Position numbers and translations under genes: made by a program
Notes under the pieces: generated by a model
Told to the model about the DNA's origin: nothing
What the model saw: only the letters and a program-made list of their open reading frames with translations
Database searches by the model: none
Shown here: piece by piece, positions 9,353 to 16,678 of the stretch
How positions within the stretch are numbered: position 1 is the first letter of the stretch
Layout of the letters: the number at the start of each line of letters is the position of its first letter
NCBI GenBank assembly: GCA_031276865.1
Contig: JAISMF010000041.1
Coordinates: 1-64,000 of the forward strand
DNA: 64,000 nt
Direction of reading: 5' to 3'
Origin: Deltaproteobacteria bacterium
GTDB lineage: Bacteria; Desulfobacterota; Desulfarculia; Adiutricales; Adiutricaceae

Positions 9353-9565
9353 TCACTCCACGACAAGGAGGACCGCGTCCGCCTCCACCGCGTCGCCCTC
9401 TTTCACCCGAAGGCTTTTCACCACCCCGTCCGCCGGAGCGGTGACGGGGAACTCCATTTTCATGGCCTCCATGATGACGAGCTCGTCGTCGGCCTGGACG
9501 GAGTCGCCTTCCTTGACGATGATTTTCCAGATGTTGCCGCTCATGGGAGCGAGGATATCCGCCAT
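9353..9565 (-). CDS. Solitary biotin carboxyl carrier (biotinyl) domain
   Basis: A 70-residue protein that is just a biotinyl/lipoyl-type beta-barrel. It contains 'VIMEAMKMEFPV', where the lysine of the MKM motif is the expected biotinylation site, and the mirrored half 'VVKSLRVKEGDAVEADAVLLVVE'. Biotinylated by BirA, it would shuttle carboxyl groups for a biotin-dependent carboxylase or decarboxylase. The start at 9565 has GGAGG 8 nt upstream; an ATG 9 nt earlier lacks that spacing. It is much shorter than AccB and lacks its N-terminal Pro/Ala-rich arm. No carboxylase subunits lie nearby, so its partner must be encoded elsewhere. Confidence 0.88.
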   Translation of the reverse strand: MADILAPMSGNIWKIIVKEGDSVQADDELVIMEAMKMEFPVTAPADGVVKSLRVKEGDAVEADAVLLVVE

Positions 9566-10013
9566 AAAACACACCTCCGGCCCGGGTCGCGGGCGGACCC
9601 CGCGGGCTGCGGCTTAAAGTCTTATGGCAATAAACGCTAAAAATCAGTAAAAGTCAAGCTCTAAAAGGGCTTTGACCCGCGAACCCTCCCCGCCGGAGGG
9701 CGGGATCGCCTTTTTGGGGCGGAGGGGGGCCGGAGGGGACTCGCTTCGGGGGATCCGGCGGACGCGGCCTAAAAAAGAGCTTTCGCTTAGATAAAATTTT
9801 TTCCCGGGGGCGGACGGGGGTTTGGCGGTCCGGGAAAAAACCTGTATTATCCAAGCGTGCCGGCCTTTTTCCGGGGGAGTCCGAGGAGGCGTCCCTCTAT
9901 TGAGAGTCCGTCCCCCGCCGGGCATCCCGCGGCGGGGCGGCTAAAGGGCGAGGTTGGGTTTTTTTCCGCCGGCGGACGAACGAGCCGCGATTTTTATCTC
10001 GCAAGGTTTTTTT
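9566..10013. other. Divergent intergenic region, no gene
   Basis: Separates the minus-strand biotinyl gene from the plus-strand MFS gene. It is GC-rich with poly-purine runs and several G/C-rich inverted repeats around 9670-9730. No clear promoter could be picked. The frame of the MFS gene is open back to a TTG at 9954, but that stretch looks untranslated. Confidence 0.4.
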
Positions 10014-11477
10014 GTGCCAAATAAAATAGATACGAACAGCTTTCCGGAACCGTCCCCGCGGGACGGAGGAGCGCGGGCGCCTGTCGCCGGAGCGGCCCGT
10101 CAGAGGACTTTGATCCTCGTCATGGCCGTGACCGCCAACCTTTTCGGCAACATGAATTTCACCGGCATAAACGTGGCGGCCCCCCAGATAGAGGCGGATC
10201 TGGGCCTGTCGGCGGTGGGGATTGGCTGGCTCACCCTCTCCTGCATGCTCACGATGGCGGCCGCGTCCGCTCCGGCGGCCAGGCTTTCGGATATTCTGGG
10301 AAGGCGCGGGCTCACCCTCTTCGGTCTCTACGTCTGCGCCCTGGGTTTCGTCGGAAGCGCCCTCAGCCCCACCGCGGGGCTGCTCATGCTGTCTAGGGCT
10401 GTCACCGGCGTGGGCCTCGCCACTTATTTCACCACGGTCATGACCATGGTCACGGCCGCCTATCCCAAAGAGGAGCGGGGCCGGGTTCTGGGGCTCACCA
10501 TCGGATCCGTCTACATAAGCCTGAGCCTCAGTCCGGTGTTGTCGGGGATATTTCTGGAAGCCCTGGGCTGGCGCTTTCTCTTCGTCTTCTGGGCCGCGGC
10601 CCTGATCCCCACCATCGTCTTGGTCCACCTCGTTAAAAAGGAGGCGCCCGTCACTCCGGACGAGAGGCTCGACCGTAAGGCCGCGTTTTACTGGATTCCG
10701 GGAATAGCGCTTTTCTTCGCCGGATTCTCCTCTCTGACCTCGGAGTGGAGGCTTCCGGCGCTTCTCGCCATGATTTTCGGAGCCGTGTTCGTATGCCTCT
10801 TCATCCGGCGCTCCTGGGGAGCGGCGAGCCCCCTTTTGGACTTGAAGCTTTTCACCGAGAGCCGCCGCTTCACCTTTTCAAGTCTGGCCGCCTTCATCTG
10901 CTACGTGTCGTCGTTTAGCATCACGCTGCTTTTGAGCCTCTACTTCCAGTACTCCCAGGGGTTCTCCCCGCTGAAGACGGGCTTCATCCTGGTGGCCCAG
11001 CCGCTGGTGATGGCGCTTTTGACCCCGCTTTCCGGCCGGCTCTCCGACAAACACGACCCTGGAATCATAGCCTCCGCCGGGCTCGCTTTGATGCTTGGCG
11101 GCCTGTTTATCTTCGTTTTCCGCCTGGAGCTGGACACGCCCGTGGGCGTGAACGTTTTCGCCATGTGCCTCTGCGGGGCGGGATTCGCCCTCTTTTCGGC
11201 GCCCAACTCCAACGCCATCATGAGTTCGGTGCCGCCGCTGCGGCTGGGACAGGCCTCGGGAGTGATAAGCGCGACCCGCCTCGCCGGTCAGATAACGTCC
11301 ATATCGCTTTCCACGTTGGTCTTCGCCAGCGTCGTCGGCCCCGGCGAGATAACTCCGGACAGGTACCCCTCCTTCATCAACGCCTCGAGGATTCTGTTTT
11401 CCGTGTTCATAGTCATGTCGTTTCTAGCGATTTTCTCCTCCCTCGCCCGGGGAAGGAGGCGGGAGGATGCGTCTTGA
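10014..11477 (+). CDS. MFS drug/multi-substrate exporter, EmrB/QacA (14-TM) type
   Basis: About 487 residues with 13-14 hydrophobic helices. The MFS motif A region is present as 'SDILGRRGLTLFGLY' after the second helix, and a second copy 'LSGRLSDKHDP' in the C-half. 'SRAVTGVGLATYFTTVMTMV' corresponds to the motif B area, and 'APNSNAIMSSVPPLRLGQASG' is typical of DHA2 exporters. Predicted to export toxic or amphiphilic compounds by proton antiport in the inner membrane. The GTG at 10014 is preferred, with an AAGG element 7 nt upstream. A TTG at 9954 would add 20 non-membrane residues. The next gene starts 31 bp downstream on the same strand. Substrate unknown. Confidence 0.88.
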   Translation: MPNKIDTNSFPEPSPRDGGARAPVAGAARQRTLILVMAVTANLFGNMNFTGINVAAPQIEADLGLSAVGIGWLTLSCMLTMAAASAPAARLSDILGRRGLTLFGLYVCALGFVGSALSPTAGLLMLSRAVTGVGLATYFTTVMTMVTAAYPKEERGRVLGLTIGSVYISLSLSPVLSGIFLEALGWRFLFVFWAAALIPTIVLVHLVKKEAPVTPDERLDRKAAFYWIPGIALFFAGFSSLTSEWRLPALLAMIFGAVFVCLFIRRSWGAASPLLDLKLFTESRRFTFSSLAAFICYVSSFSITLLLSLYFQYSQGFSPLKTGFILVAQPLVMALLTPLSGRLSDKHDPGIIASAGLALMLGGLFIFVFRLELDTPVGVNVFAMCLCGAGFALFSAPNSNAIMSSVPPLRLGQASGVISATRLAGQITSISLSTLVFASVVGPGEITPDRYPSFINASRILFSVFIVMSFLAIFSSLARGRRREDAS

Positions 11478-11508
11478 CGCTTACGATTCATTTGAGGCGG
11501 GAGGACCC

Positions 11509-12357
11509 ATGACGCTTAAGATTCTTTTCCTAGGAGACGTTTTTTCCCAGACGGGCCGCGATCTCGTGCGCCAGCATCTGCCCGGGATCGTCTCCAGGGA
11601 GGGAATCGACATATCCCTGGCCAACGGGGAAAACGCCTCCGGAGGCCGGGGAATCACCCGGGAGAACGCTCGGGAGCTTCTATCCCGCGGCCTGGCCGCC
11701 TTAAGCGGCGGAAACCACACCTTCCAGCAGGGGGGAAGCGAGGCCCTCTTAGACGAGGAGCCCCGGCTTTTAAGGCCTTACAACTTCCCCGAACCCTGCC
11801 CCGGCGGAGGATGGATTCTCATTAAAACGGCCGCGGGTTTCAAAGTCGCCTTCGGAAACCTCATGGGCAGGGTTTTTCTGCAAAGGACGCTGGACTGCCC
11901 CTTTAGAGCCGCCGACAGGATGCTCCATGAAATGAGCCGGGCCGGGGCGGAGGCGGTGATAATCGATTTCCACGCCGAGGCGACGGCGGAGAAGAAGGCC
12001 ATGGGCTATTACCTGGACGGCAGGGCGAGCGCCGTTCTGGGCACCCACACCCACGTGCAGACCGCCGACGCCCATATCCTTCCCGGCGGCACCGCCTACA
12101 TAACGGATCTGGGAATGTCCGGGGCCCAGGATACGGTGATCGGCATGGAGAAAGACGAGGTGATCCGATCGCTCATCGACGGGAGGCGCCATCAGTTCAA
12201 GCCGGGCTCCAGGGGAGGCTCCCTGGAGGGGGTGATTCTCGAGATAGACGGCGGGGGAAAGGCCCTGAGCATAAAAACCGTGAACCATCCGAAGGTGTTC
12301 CGGACCACCGCCTTGGAGCCGGAAAACGTCTTTCCGCCTTTTCCGGAGAAGAATTGA
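11509..12357 (+). CDS. YmdB/TIGR00282-type metallophosphoesterase
   Basis: 282 residues of the calcineurin-like family typified by Bacillus YmdB, a dinuclear-metal phosphodiesterase acting on 2',3'-cyclic or cyclic nucleotides. Motifs in order: 'ILFLGDVFSQTGRD' (GD metal ligands), 'SLANGENASGGRGIT', 'LSGGNHTF' (GNH), 'IIDFHAEATAEKKAMG' and 'VLGTHTHVQTADAHILP' (GTHTHxQ). These match the family throughout, so activity is likely. The ATG at 11509 follows a GGGAGG box by 3-4 nt; a GTG/ATG start 42 nt earlier overlaps the MFS gene. Probably co-transcribed with the MFS gene. In Bacillus the protein influences biofilm and motility decisions; the role here is unknown. Confidence 0.9.
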   Translation: MTLKILFLGDVFSQTGRDLVRQHLPGIVSREGIDISLANGENASGGRGITRENARELLSRGLAALSGGNHTFQQGGSEALLDEEPRLLRPYNFPEPCPGGGWILIKTAAGFKVAFGNLMGRVFLQRTLDCPFRAADRMLHEMSRAGAEAVIIDFHAEATAEKKAMGYYLDGRASAVLGTHTHVQTADAHILPGGTAYITDLGMSGAQDTVIGMEKDEVIRSLIDGRRHQFKPGSRGGSLEGVILEIDGGGKALSIKTVNHPKVFRTTALEPENVFPPFPEKN

Positions 12358-12414
12358 GATTTCCGAGGTTTTTCCGGCTTTTAAAAAGCTTTTCCCCAAA
12401 AGTTTTTGGAAAAG

Positions 12415-12449
12415 AAACGCCCGCCGGCGTCCCAGGCCGGCGGGCGTTT
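12415..12449. terminator. Bidirectional rho-independent terminator
   Basis: A 14-bp perfect stem, AAACGCCCGCCGGC against GCCGGCGGGCGTTT, around a 7-nt loop. It sits between the convergent ends of the YmdB-like gene (12357) and the TelA-like gene (12493) and can serve both. Confidence 0.85.
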
Positions 12450-12492
12450 AAGTTTAAATCGGGGAAAAGCGGCTGAAGGGTTTAAATAGGGA

Positions 12493-13728
12493 TTAGGACT
12501 GACGGGCCGGAGTCGAGTTTCCGGCGTTTAAGTAGGCCGATCCCTTCTCCATTTTGGAGATTTCCGTCTCCCCCTTGTCGGCGAGCTCCTTAAAAGCCGA
12601 TATGGTCTCGCGCATCTTGGGCAGGGCCTCCTGCTTGAAGCGGCTTATCTCGTTTAAGGAGGCGAGCACGTCGTCGAAGGATTTTTTCAGCAAATCGATG
12701 GAGATGGTGGACTCCACCGCGTCCTTGTGGATGGCCGTTCCCTGCTCTTTGAGCATTTTGGAGGTCTCGCTTATGAGGTTTCCGGTGGTCTCGTTTAAGG
12801 CCTTGATCTTCTGAAGGGTGATCTTCTGGTTGTAGAGGGCGCTGGCCACGGTGATGGAGGTCCGCAAAGCGGAAACCGTGACCGTCATGGCGCGGTCCAC
12901 GCCCCGCACCAGCTCGCGGTTGTTCCGCTGCACCACTTCCATGGCGATTATCCCCTGGTGGGTGACCACCAGCATCTGATTCATGTCCATGATCCTCTGC
13001 CGCAGGGGAAACAGAACCTCCTCTTCCACGAAGCGGATTTTGTCCGGGTCGGCGTTTTGGGCCTTGGCCTCCGCCAGACGCTTGGAGATGGACTCGTCAA
13101 GGGCGGAGCCGAGCTCTATCTCGCTTTTCAGCTTTTTAGAGTTGACCCTGAGTCCGGAGGACTCCAGCTCGAGGGTGGTGTTGTCGTTTTTCAGGGTGTT
13201 CTTGCCCTGCTCCAGCGATTCCAGGATGTTGGAAATCACGTTTTCGGACTTTTGATACTTGGAGAAGTAGCGGCGCACCGGGTTGAAGATCTTCGCGAAA
13301 ATCCCCTTCCGCATGAAATCAACGCCGCTCGGGTCGAGATCGGTTATCTCGTTTTGGAGGTTGACCAGGCTTTTGGAGACGACCCCGCCCTCCTCGCCCG
13401 CCTGGGCGAGCTGGCCCACGGTCACCTTGAGCATGTTGTTTTTGGACGCGGACACGTTCATGGTCTCCAGGCCGAAATTGGCGATGGGCTCGATTATCTG
13501 CCTGCGGGCGTCGGAGGACTCGAGATCGATATTCATGATGGCGTTGGTGTTCTGCTCCACCTGCTTCAGTAGAGCCGCCTTCTCTTCGGAGGGAGGGGCC
13601 TCCTGGACCACGAGTTCTTTTTCGATTTCTTTCGAGCTGGGAACGATGAGGGAAAATTCCGACGCGGCTGGGACGGCGGGAGACGCCGGAGCGTCCGTTT
13701 TCGTCAAGGGAACATCTGATTCTGCCAT
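12493..13728 (-). CDS. TelA-like toxic anion resistance family protein
   Basis: 411 residues, largely alpha-helical and coiled-coil, of the TelA family (named after tellurite resistance). A disordered Ala/Pro-rich N-terminus (about 1-45) precedes the family core, with 'GVDFMRKGIFAKIFNPVRRYFSKYQ', 'EEEVLFPLRQRIMDMNQML', 'VTHQGIIAMEVVQRNNRELVRGVDRA' and 'TVTVSALRTSITVASALYNQK'. TelA proteins are widespread, and comparative genomics links them to membrane-associated stress modules. The molecular activity is not established. AAAGGAG lies 10 nt before the ATG. Last gene of a three-gene operon, 24 bp behind the VWA gene. It might not concern metal anions at all. Confidence 0.88.
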   Translation of the reverse strand: MAESDVPLTKTDAPASPAVPAASEFSLIVPSSKEIEKELVVQEAPPSEEKAALLKQVEQNTNAIMNIDLESSDARRQIIEPIANFGLETMNVSASKNNMLKVTVGQLAQAGEEGGVVSKSLVNLQNEITDLDPSGVDFMRKGIFAKIFNPVRRYFSKYQKSENVISNILESLEQGKNTLKNDNTTLELESSGLRVNSKKLKSEIELGSALDESISKRLAEAKAQNADPDKIRFVEEEVLFPLRQRIMDMNQMLVVTHQGIIAMEVVQRNNRELVRGVDRAMTVTVSALRTSITVASALYNQKITLQKIKALNETTGNLISETSKMLKEQGTAIHKDAVESTISIDLLKKSFDDVLASLNEISRFKQEALPKMRETISAFKELADKGETEISKMEKGSAYLNAGNSTPARQS

Positions 13729-13752
13729 AAATTTATTACTCCTTTGGGGGTT

Positions 13753-15480
13753 TCACATTTCTGCGTTGAAAAAACTTTGTATCTGGTATATCACGTCGTC
13801 GGTGTCGGCGGTGACGCTCGCGGCCTCGTTTATTTTGGACACTTCCTTTAAAACATCGAGATTGGCGTTGTACCCAATGGTGTGCACGGGCACCTGCAAA
13901 CCTCCTATCATGTCCCTCACGTCGTTGAAACCGGATCCGGCCGTCGTTTCGCCGTCGGTGAGGACGAAGATCATGAACTTGGCGTTGGGATGGGCGGGTT
14001 TAACGTCGTGGAGCATTTTCTCGGCCACGACTATCGCGTCGTACATGGCGGTCCCTCCGCCGTCGGTCATGTTTTTCACCGCCCCCGTGAAGAGCGAGCG
14101 CTGGTTTAAATCGAATTTGTCTATGGGCACGGCTATCTGGACGTCGTTTGAGAACTGGACGAGTCCGATGTAGTTGGTGGCCGCGATGTATTTAGCGCCG
14201 TTTATGAGGGATTCCCTGAGAAGCCTTAGGGGGCGGCCGCTCATGCTTCCCGAGTTGTCGGCCACGAAGAGCGCCACGATCTCCCGGTTTCCCGATTTCT
14301 TCTCTTTAAAAAGCTTCTGGGCCTGGGGAAGGACCTTTCCGTCCAGATATGTGGGCTGATATTCGGTGAGGCCGTTGAAGCCCATCCGTGACGCGGCTTT
14401 CTGCGACTCGGGACTCTGGCAGAATTCCACGAACTGCTGGAGAATGGCCCTGCGGGCGGGGGAGATGTCGCCTAGGATGTAGACGGGGCTGTCGTGGCGG
14501 ACGCCGAACGGGGTGAATACGTAGTCGTCTTTGATGTCCGGCGAGTTCACGAACTGCTGGTATTCGTGGACGAAGCCGTCTAAAACGCCGGATTTAGCGG
14601 ACTCCGTGAGCTGCAGAGTCGTGTAGGCCACGAAGGGGACGTTGTTTTGGAAGGCTTCGAAGGCTTTCGCGGCTTCGGGTCCCAGAGGATCGTCCGAATT
14701 GGTGGCGTATAGGAGGGACAGTAAAAAATTAGCCCCCGTGGAGGAGGCGAAGGGATTGGTGTAGCCCATGGTGAAATCCCCGTCGGTCACGGCTTTAAAG
14801 ATGGATTCCACGCTCACCGGCCCGTATTTGGCGATAAAGGCCTCGTATTTGGTCTTGTGGATGACTATTCCGGCGACGTTTCCCGTGAGTCTGGGCGTCA
14901 CCAGTTCGATATTCCTTCCGGAGGCGGAGAGAGCGTCCCCCCAGAGGGTGTTCGAGGGGGTGAAGGCGTCGGGGACGTGTTTGCCGGAGGAAATGTAGTC
15001 CATGGCCACCCCCGAGGCGACGCCCCTCACCGATACCGACACCTGGACCCCGTCTATCACGCGGCGGAGGGAATTGAAGGCCACGGCCATGTCCACCAGC
15101 CAGCGGTTGTAGTCGGGCCCACCGGAGGAGACGGTGGCTTTTTCGGTGGAGGATACGATTTCTATCCACTCCGTGCCCTGGAGCGGCCTCACCTGGGCGT
15201 TGTAGCGGGAGATGTCGGGGAGAATGTCGGCCAGATTCTGGATTTCAAGGTCCACGTTCTCCTTTATGGGAGGAAGCTGGGTGACTTTGATGTCTTTATA
15301 CAAAGAATTCATTATGTCGACGGCCCGCTCCTCGGAGATGACGCTTTTGGTTTTTCCGAAGGTGTTTCCCCAGCTTATGAAGAAGAAGATCAGAAACATC
15401 GTGACCAGGGATAGTATGATCACGATTCCGTAGAGCTTCGGACCCTTCAGCCCTCTCTTTTTAGCGACAAGTTCCTGCAA
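13753..15480 (-). CDS. Membrane-anchored solute-binding/VWA fusion protein
   Basis: 575 residues. One N-terminal transmembrane helix ('LYGIVIILSLVTMFLIFFFISW', about 17-38) anchors a large extracytoplasmic part. Residues about 50-390 resemble a periplasmic solute-binding protein: 'GVAMDYISSGKHVPDAFTPSN' and 'TLWGDAL', with 'MGYTNPFASSTG'. A von Willebrand factor A domain follows (about 398-575) with a complete-looking MIDAS, 'VADNSGSMSG' (DxSxS), 'GGGTAMYDA' and 'VLTDGET', so it should bind a metal ion and a protein ligand. TTG start with AAGGA 9 nt upstream. Middle gene of the operon with the TelA-like protein. The expected role is recognition of a ligand or partner at the cell surface, but what it binds is unknown. 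Confidence 0.85.
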   Translation of the reverse strand: MQELVAKKRGLKGPKLYGIVIILSLVTMFLIFFFISWGNTFGKTKSVISEERAVDIMNSLYKDIKVTQLPPIKENVDLEIQNLADILPDISRYNAQVRPLQGTEWIEIVSSTEKATVSSGGPDYNRWLVDMAVAFNSLRRVIDGVQVSVSVRGVASGVAMDYISSGKHVPDAFTPSNTLWGDALSASGRNIELVTPRLTGNVAGIVIHKTKYEAFIAKYGPVSVESIFKAVTDGDFTMGYTNPFASSTGANFLLSLLYATNSDDPLGPEAAKAFEAFQNNVPFVAYTTLQLTESAKSGVLDGFVHEYQQFVNSPDIKDDYVFTPFGVRHDSPVYILGDISPARRAILQQFVEFCQSPESQKAASRMGFNGLTEYQPTYLDGKVLPQAQKLFKEKKSGNREIVALFVADNSGSMSGRPLRLLRESLINGAKYIAATNYIGLVQFSNDVQIAVPIDKFDLNQRSLFTGAVKNMTDGGGTAMYDAIVVAEKMLHDVKPAHPNAKFMIFVLTDGETTAGSGFNDVRDMIGGLQVPVHTIGYNANLDVLKEVSKINEAASVTADTDDVIYQIQSFFNAEM

Positions 15481-15539
15481 AGCTATGGTTCCTTTTAAAA
15501 TCCGGAGGAAAATTAGTTTTGAAACAAAAGACCGTGATT

Positions 15540-16283
15540 TTATTTATACCATTTGACCTCGGAGATAAGAGTGTCGATTTCCCTCACCGACTCCAGCTTC
15601 TCGATATCCTGCGGCTGCATGGTGGAAAGCTTGGACACCTCCAGTTGCAGCCTGTCGATCTTTAAAAGGATGTCGTTTCCCGTCTGAACGGCTCTCGCGA
15701 CGTAGGTTTTATACTCATCGTAGATGGCTTTCCGTTCCAGCCAAGTTTTTCTGGAAACGCTCTTGTCGCTCAGCATGTTTTCGTATTCCTCCTCGTCGAA
15801 GGAGTTCACGCGGGTGAGCACGCCTTTAAGTATCTGTTTGAAAACGTCTTCAACATTTTCGAGGGTGCCGTAAAACTTGGTGAAGCTTATCTCCGTGCGG
15901 GTGAATTTCTGAAGAAGGCTATCCTCGTATGTTTTCTTCTTTTTCTTGAACTTGTCAGCCTGATCGACAAGAGACGATAGGTCGTCCCGGAAAGTGCGTA
16001 TATTGTTGTTTATATAGAATTGAATGGCGCTAGCGAGCGACGCTAAAGAATCATGATCGTTTTTGGTCACGACCATTTTCACGGACTCGTTTTGAGACAG
16101 TATTTTAACGTTCAGATAAAAAAACAGCGCGATCGTCACGATCGTGACCAGGAAGGCGAACATCATGAGGAAGATGCTTCCTCTGTCGGTTATGCCCAGA
16201 AACAGTTTGGAGTACAGCACCACGTTTATTAGCGCCAGAGTTATGTTGATGCCGAATAATTTGAATATTTTTTTAAATGTCAT
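15540..16283 (-). CDS. Membrane coiled-coil protein of the TelA/VWA operon
   Basis: 247 residues. Two hydrophobic helices at the N-terminus ('ITLALINVVLYSKLFLGI' about 13-30 and 'IFLMMFAFLVTIVTIALFFYL' about 37-57) are followed by an about 190-residue charged helical region rich in K/E, predicted coiled coil and cytoplasmic. I do not recognise a named family. TelA genes elsewhere often lie next to membrane-anchored helical proteins (for example XpaC-like), and this may play the same structural role; that is analogy, not homology shown here. First gene of the operon, 59 bp before the VWA gene. No strong Shine-Dalgarno precedes the ATG. Confidence 0.7.
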   Translation of the reverse strand: MTFKKIFKLFGINITLALINVVLYSKLFLGITDRGSIFLMMFAFLVTIVTIALFFYLNVKILSQNESVKMVVTKNDHDSLASLASAIQFYINNNIRTFRDDLSSLVDQADKFKKKKKTYEDSLLQKFTRTEISFTKFYGTLENVEDVFKQILKGVLTRVNSFDEEEYENMLSDKSVSRKTWLERKAIYDEYKTYVARAVQTGNDILLKIDRLQLEVSKLSTMQPQDIEKLESVREIDTLISEVKWYK

Positions 16284-16678
16284 ACGCGCGTCCCAAAAGC
16301 TCGTGGGAAAAGATCCTAGCCGCGATCGTTTCCTTAAACCCGGTGTATGATAAAGAAGAATAGCTATCCGGATGACTGGAAAATTATAAATTTTCGAGAA
16401 TAAACCGCGGCTTTTTATCTATCTGTTCGTCAGCGAATGTGTATTAGTTGAATAGGAAGTTTGGCTAAAAGTCTAATTTTCGTTCCGCCGTGTTTTTCCC
16501 TCCTTTCCCCCTGGCGGGGTTATATAAAGTTTCAAGGCCGCTCGGGCCTTTGACCTGAAGTTCGATCGGTGAGCTTCGGCAAATCCATTTTATGGGCGGG
16601 CGGGGTCAAAGTCAAATTGAGGAGGGAGAAAAAAGAGAATGGGAAACGGTGAAAAAAGCCAATAACGAGACTCTCCCC
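16284..16678. other. Intergenic, no gene seen
   Basis: Holds the upstream region of the TelA/VWA operon and the downstream region of ftsY. AT-rich at 16370-16450, then mixed composition. No convincing terminator or promoter could be picked. Confidence 0.4.

Noticed and set aside
13283-14173. Plus-strand frame of 296 codons over the telA and VWA genes
   Set aside because: Antisense to two well-supported genes and spans their junction.
12493-16283. Tellurite resistance operon
   Set aside because: The family name comes from one historical phenotype; no terZABCDE-type partners are present, so resistance is not claimed.
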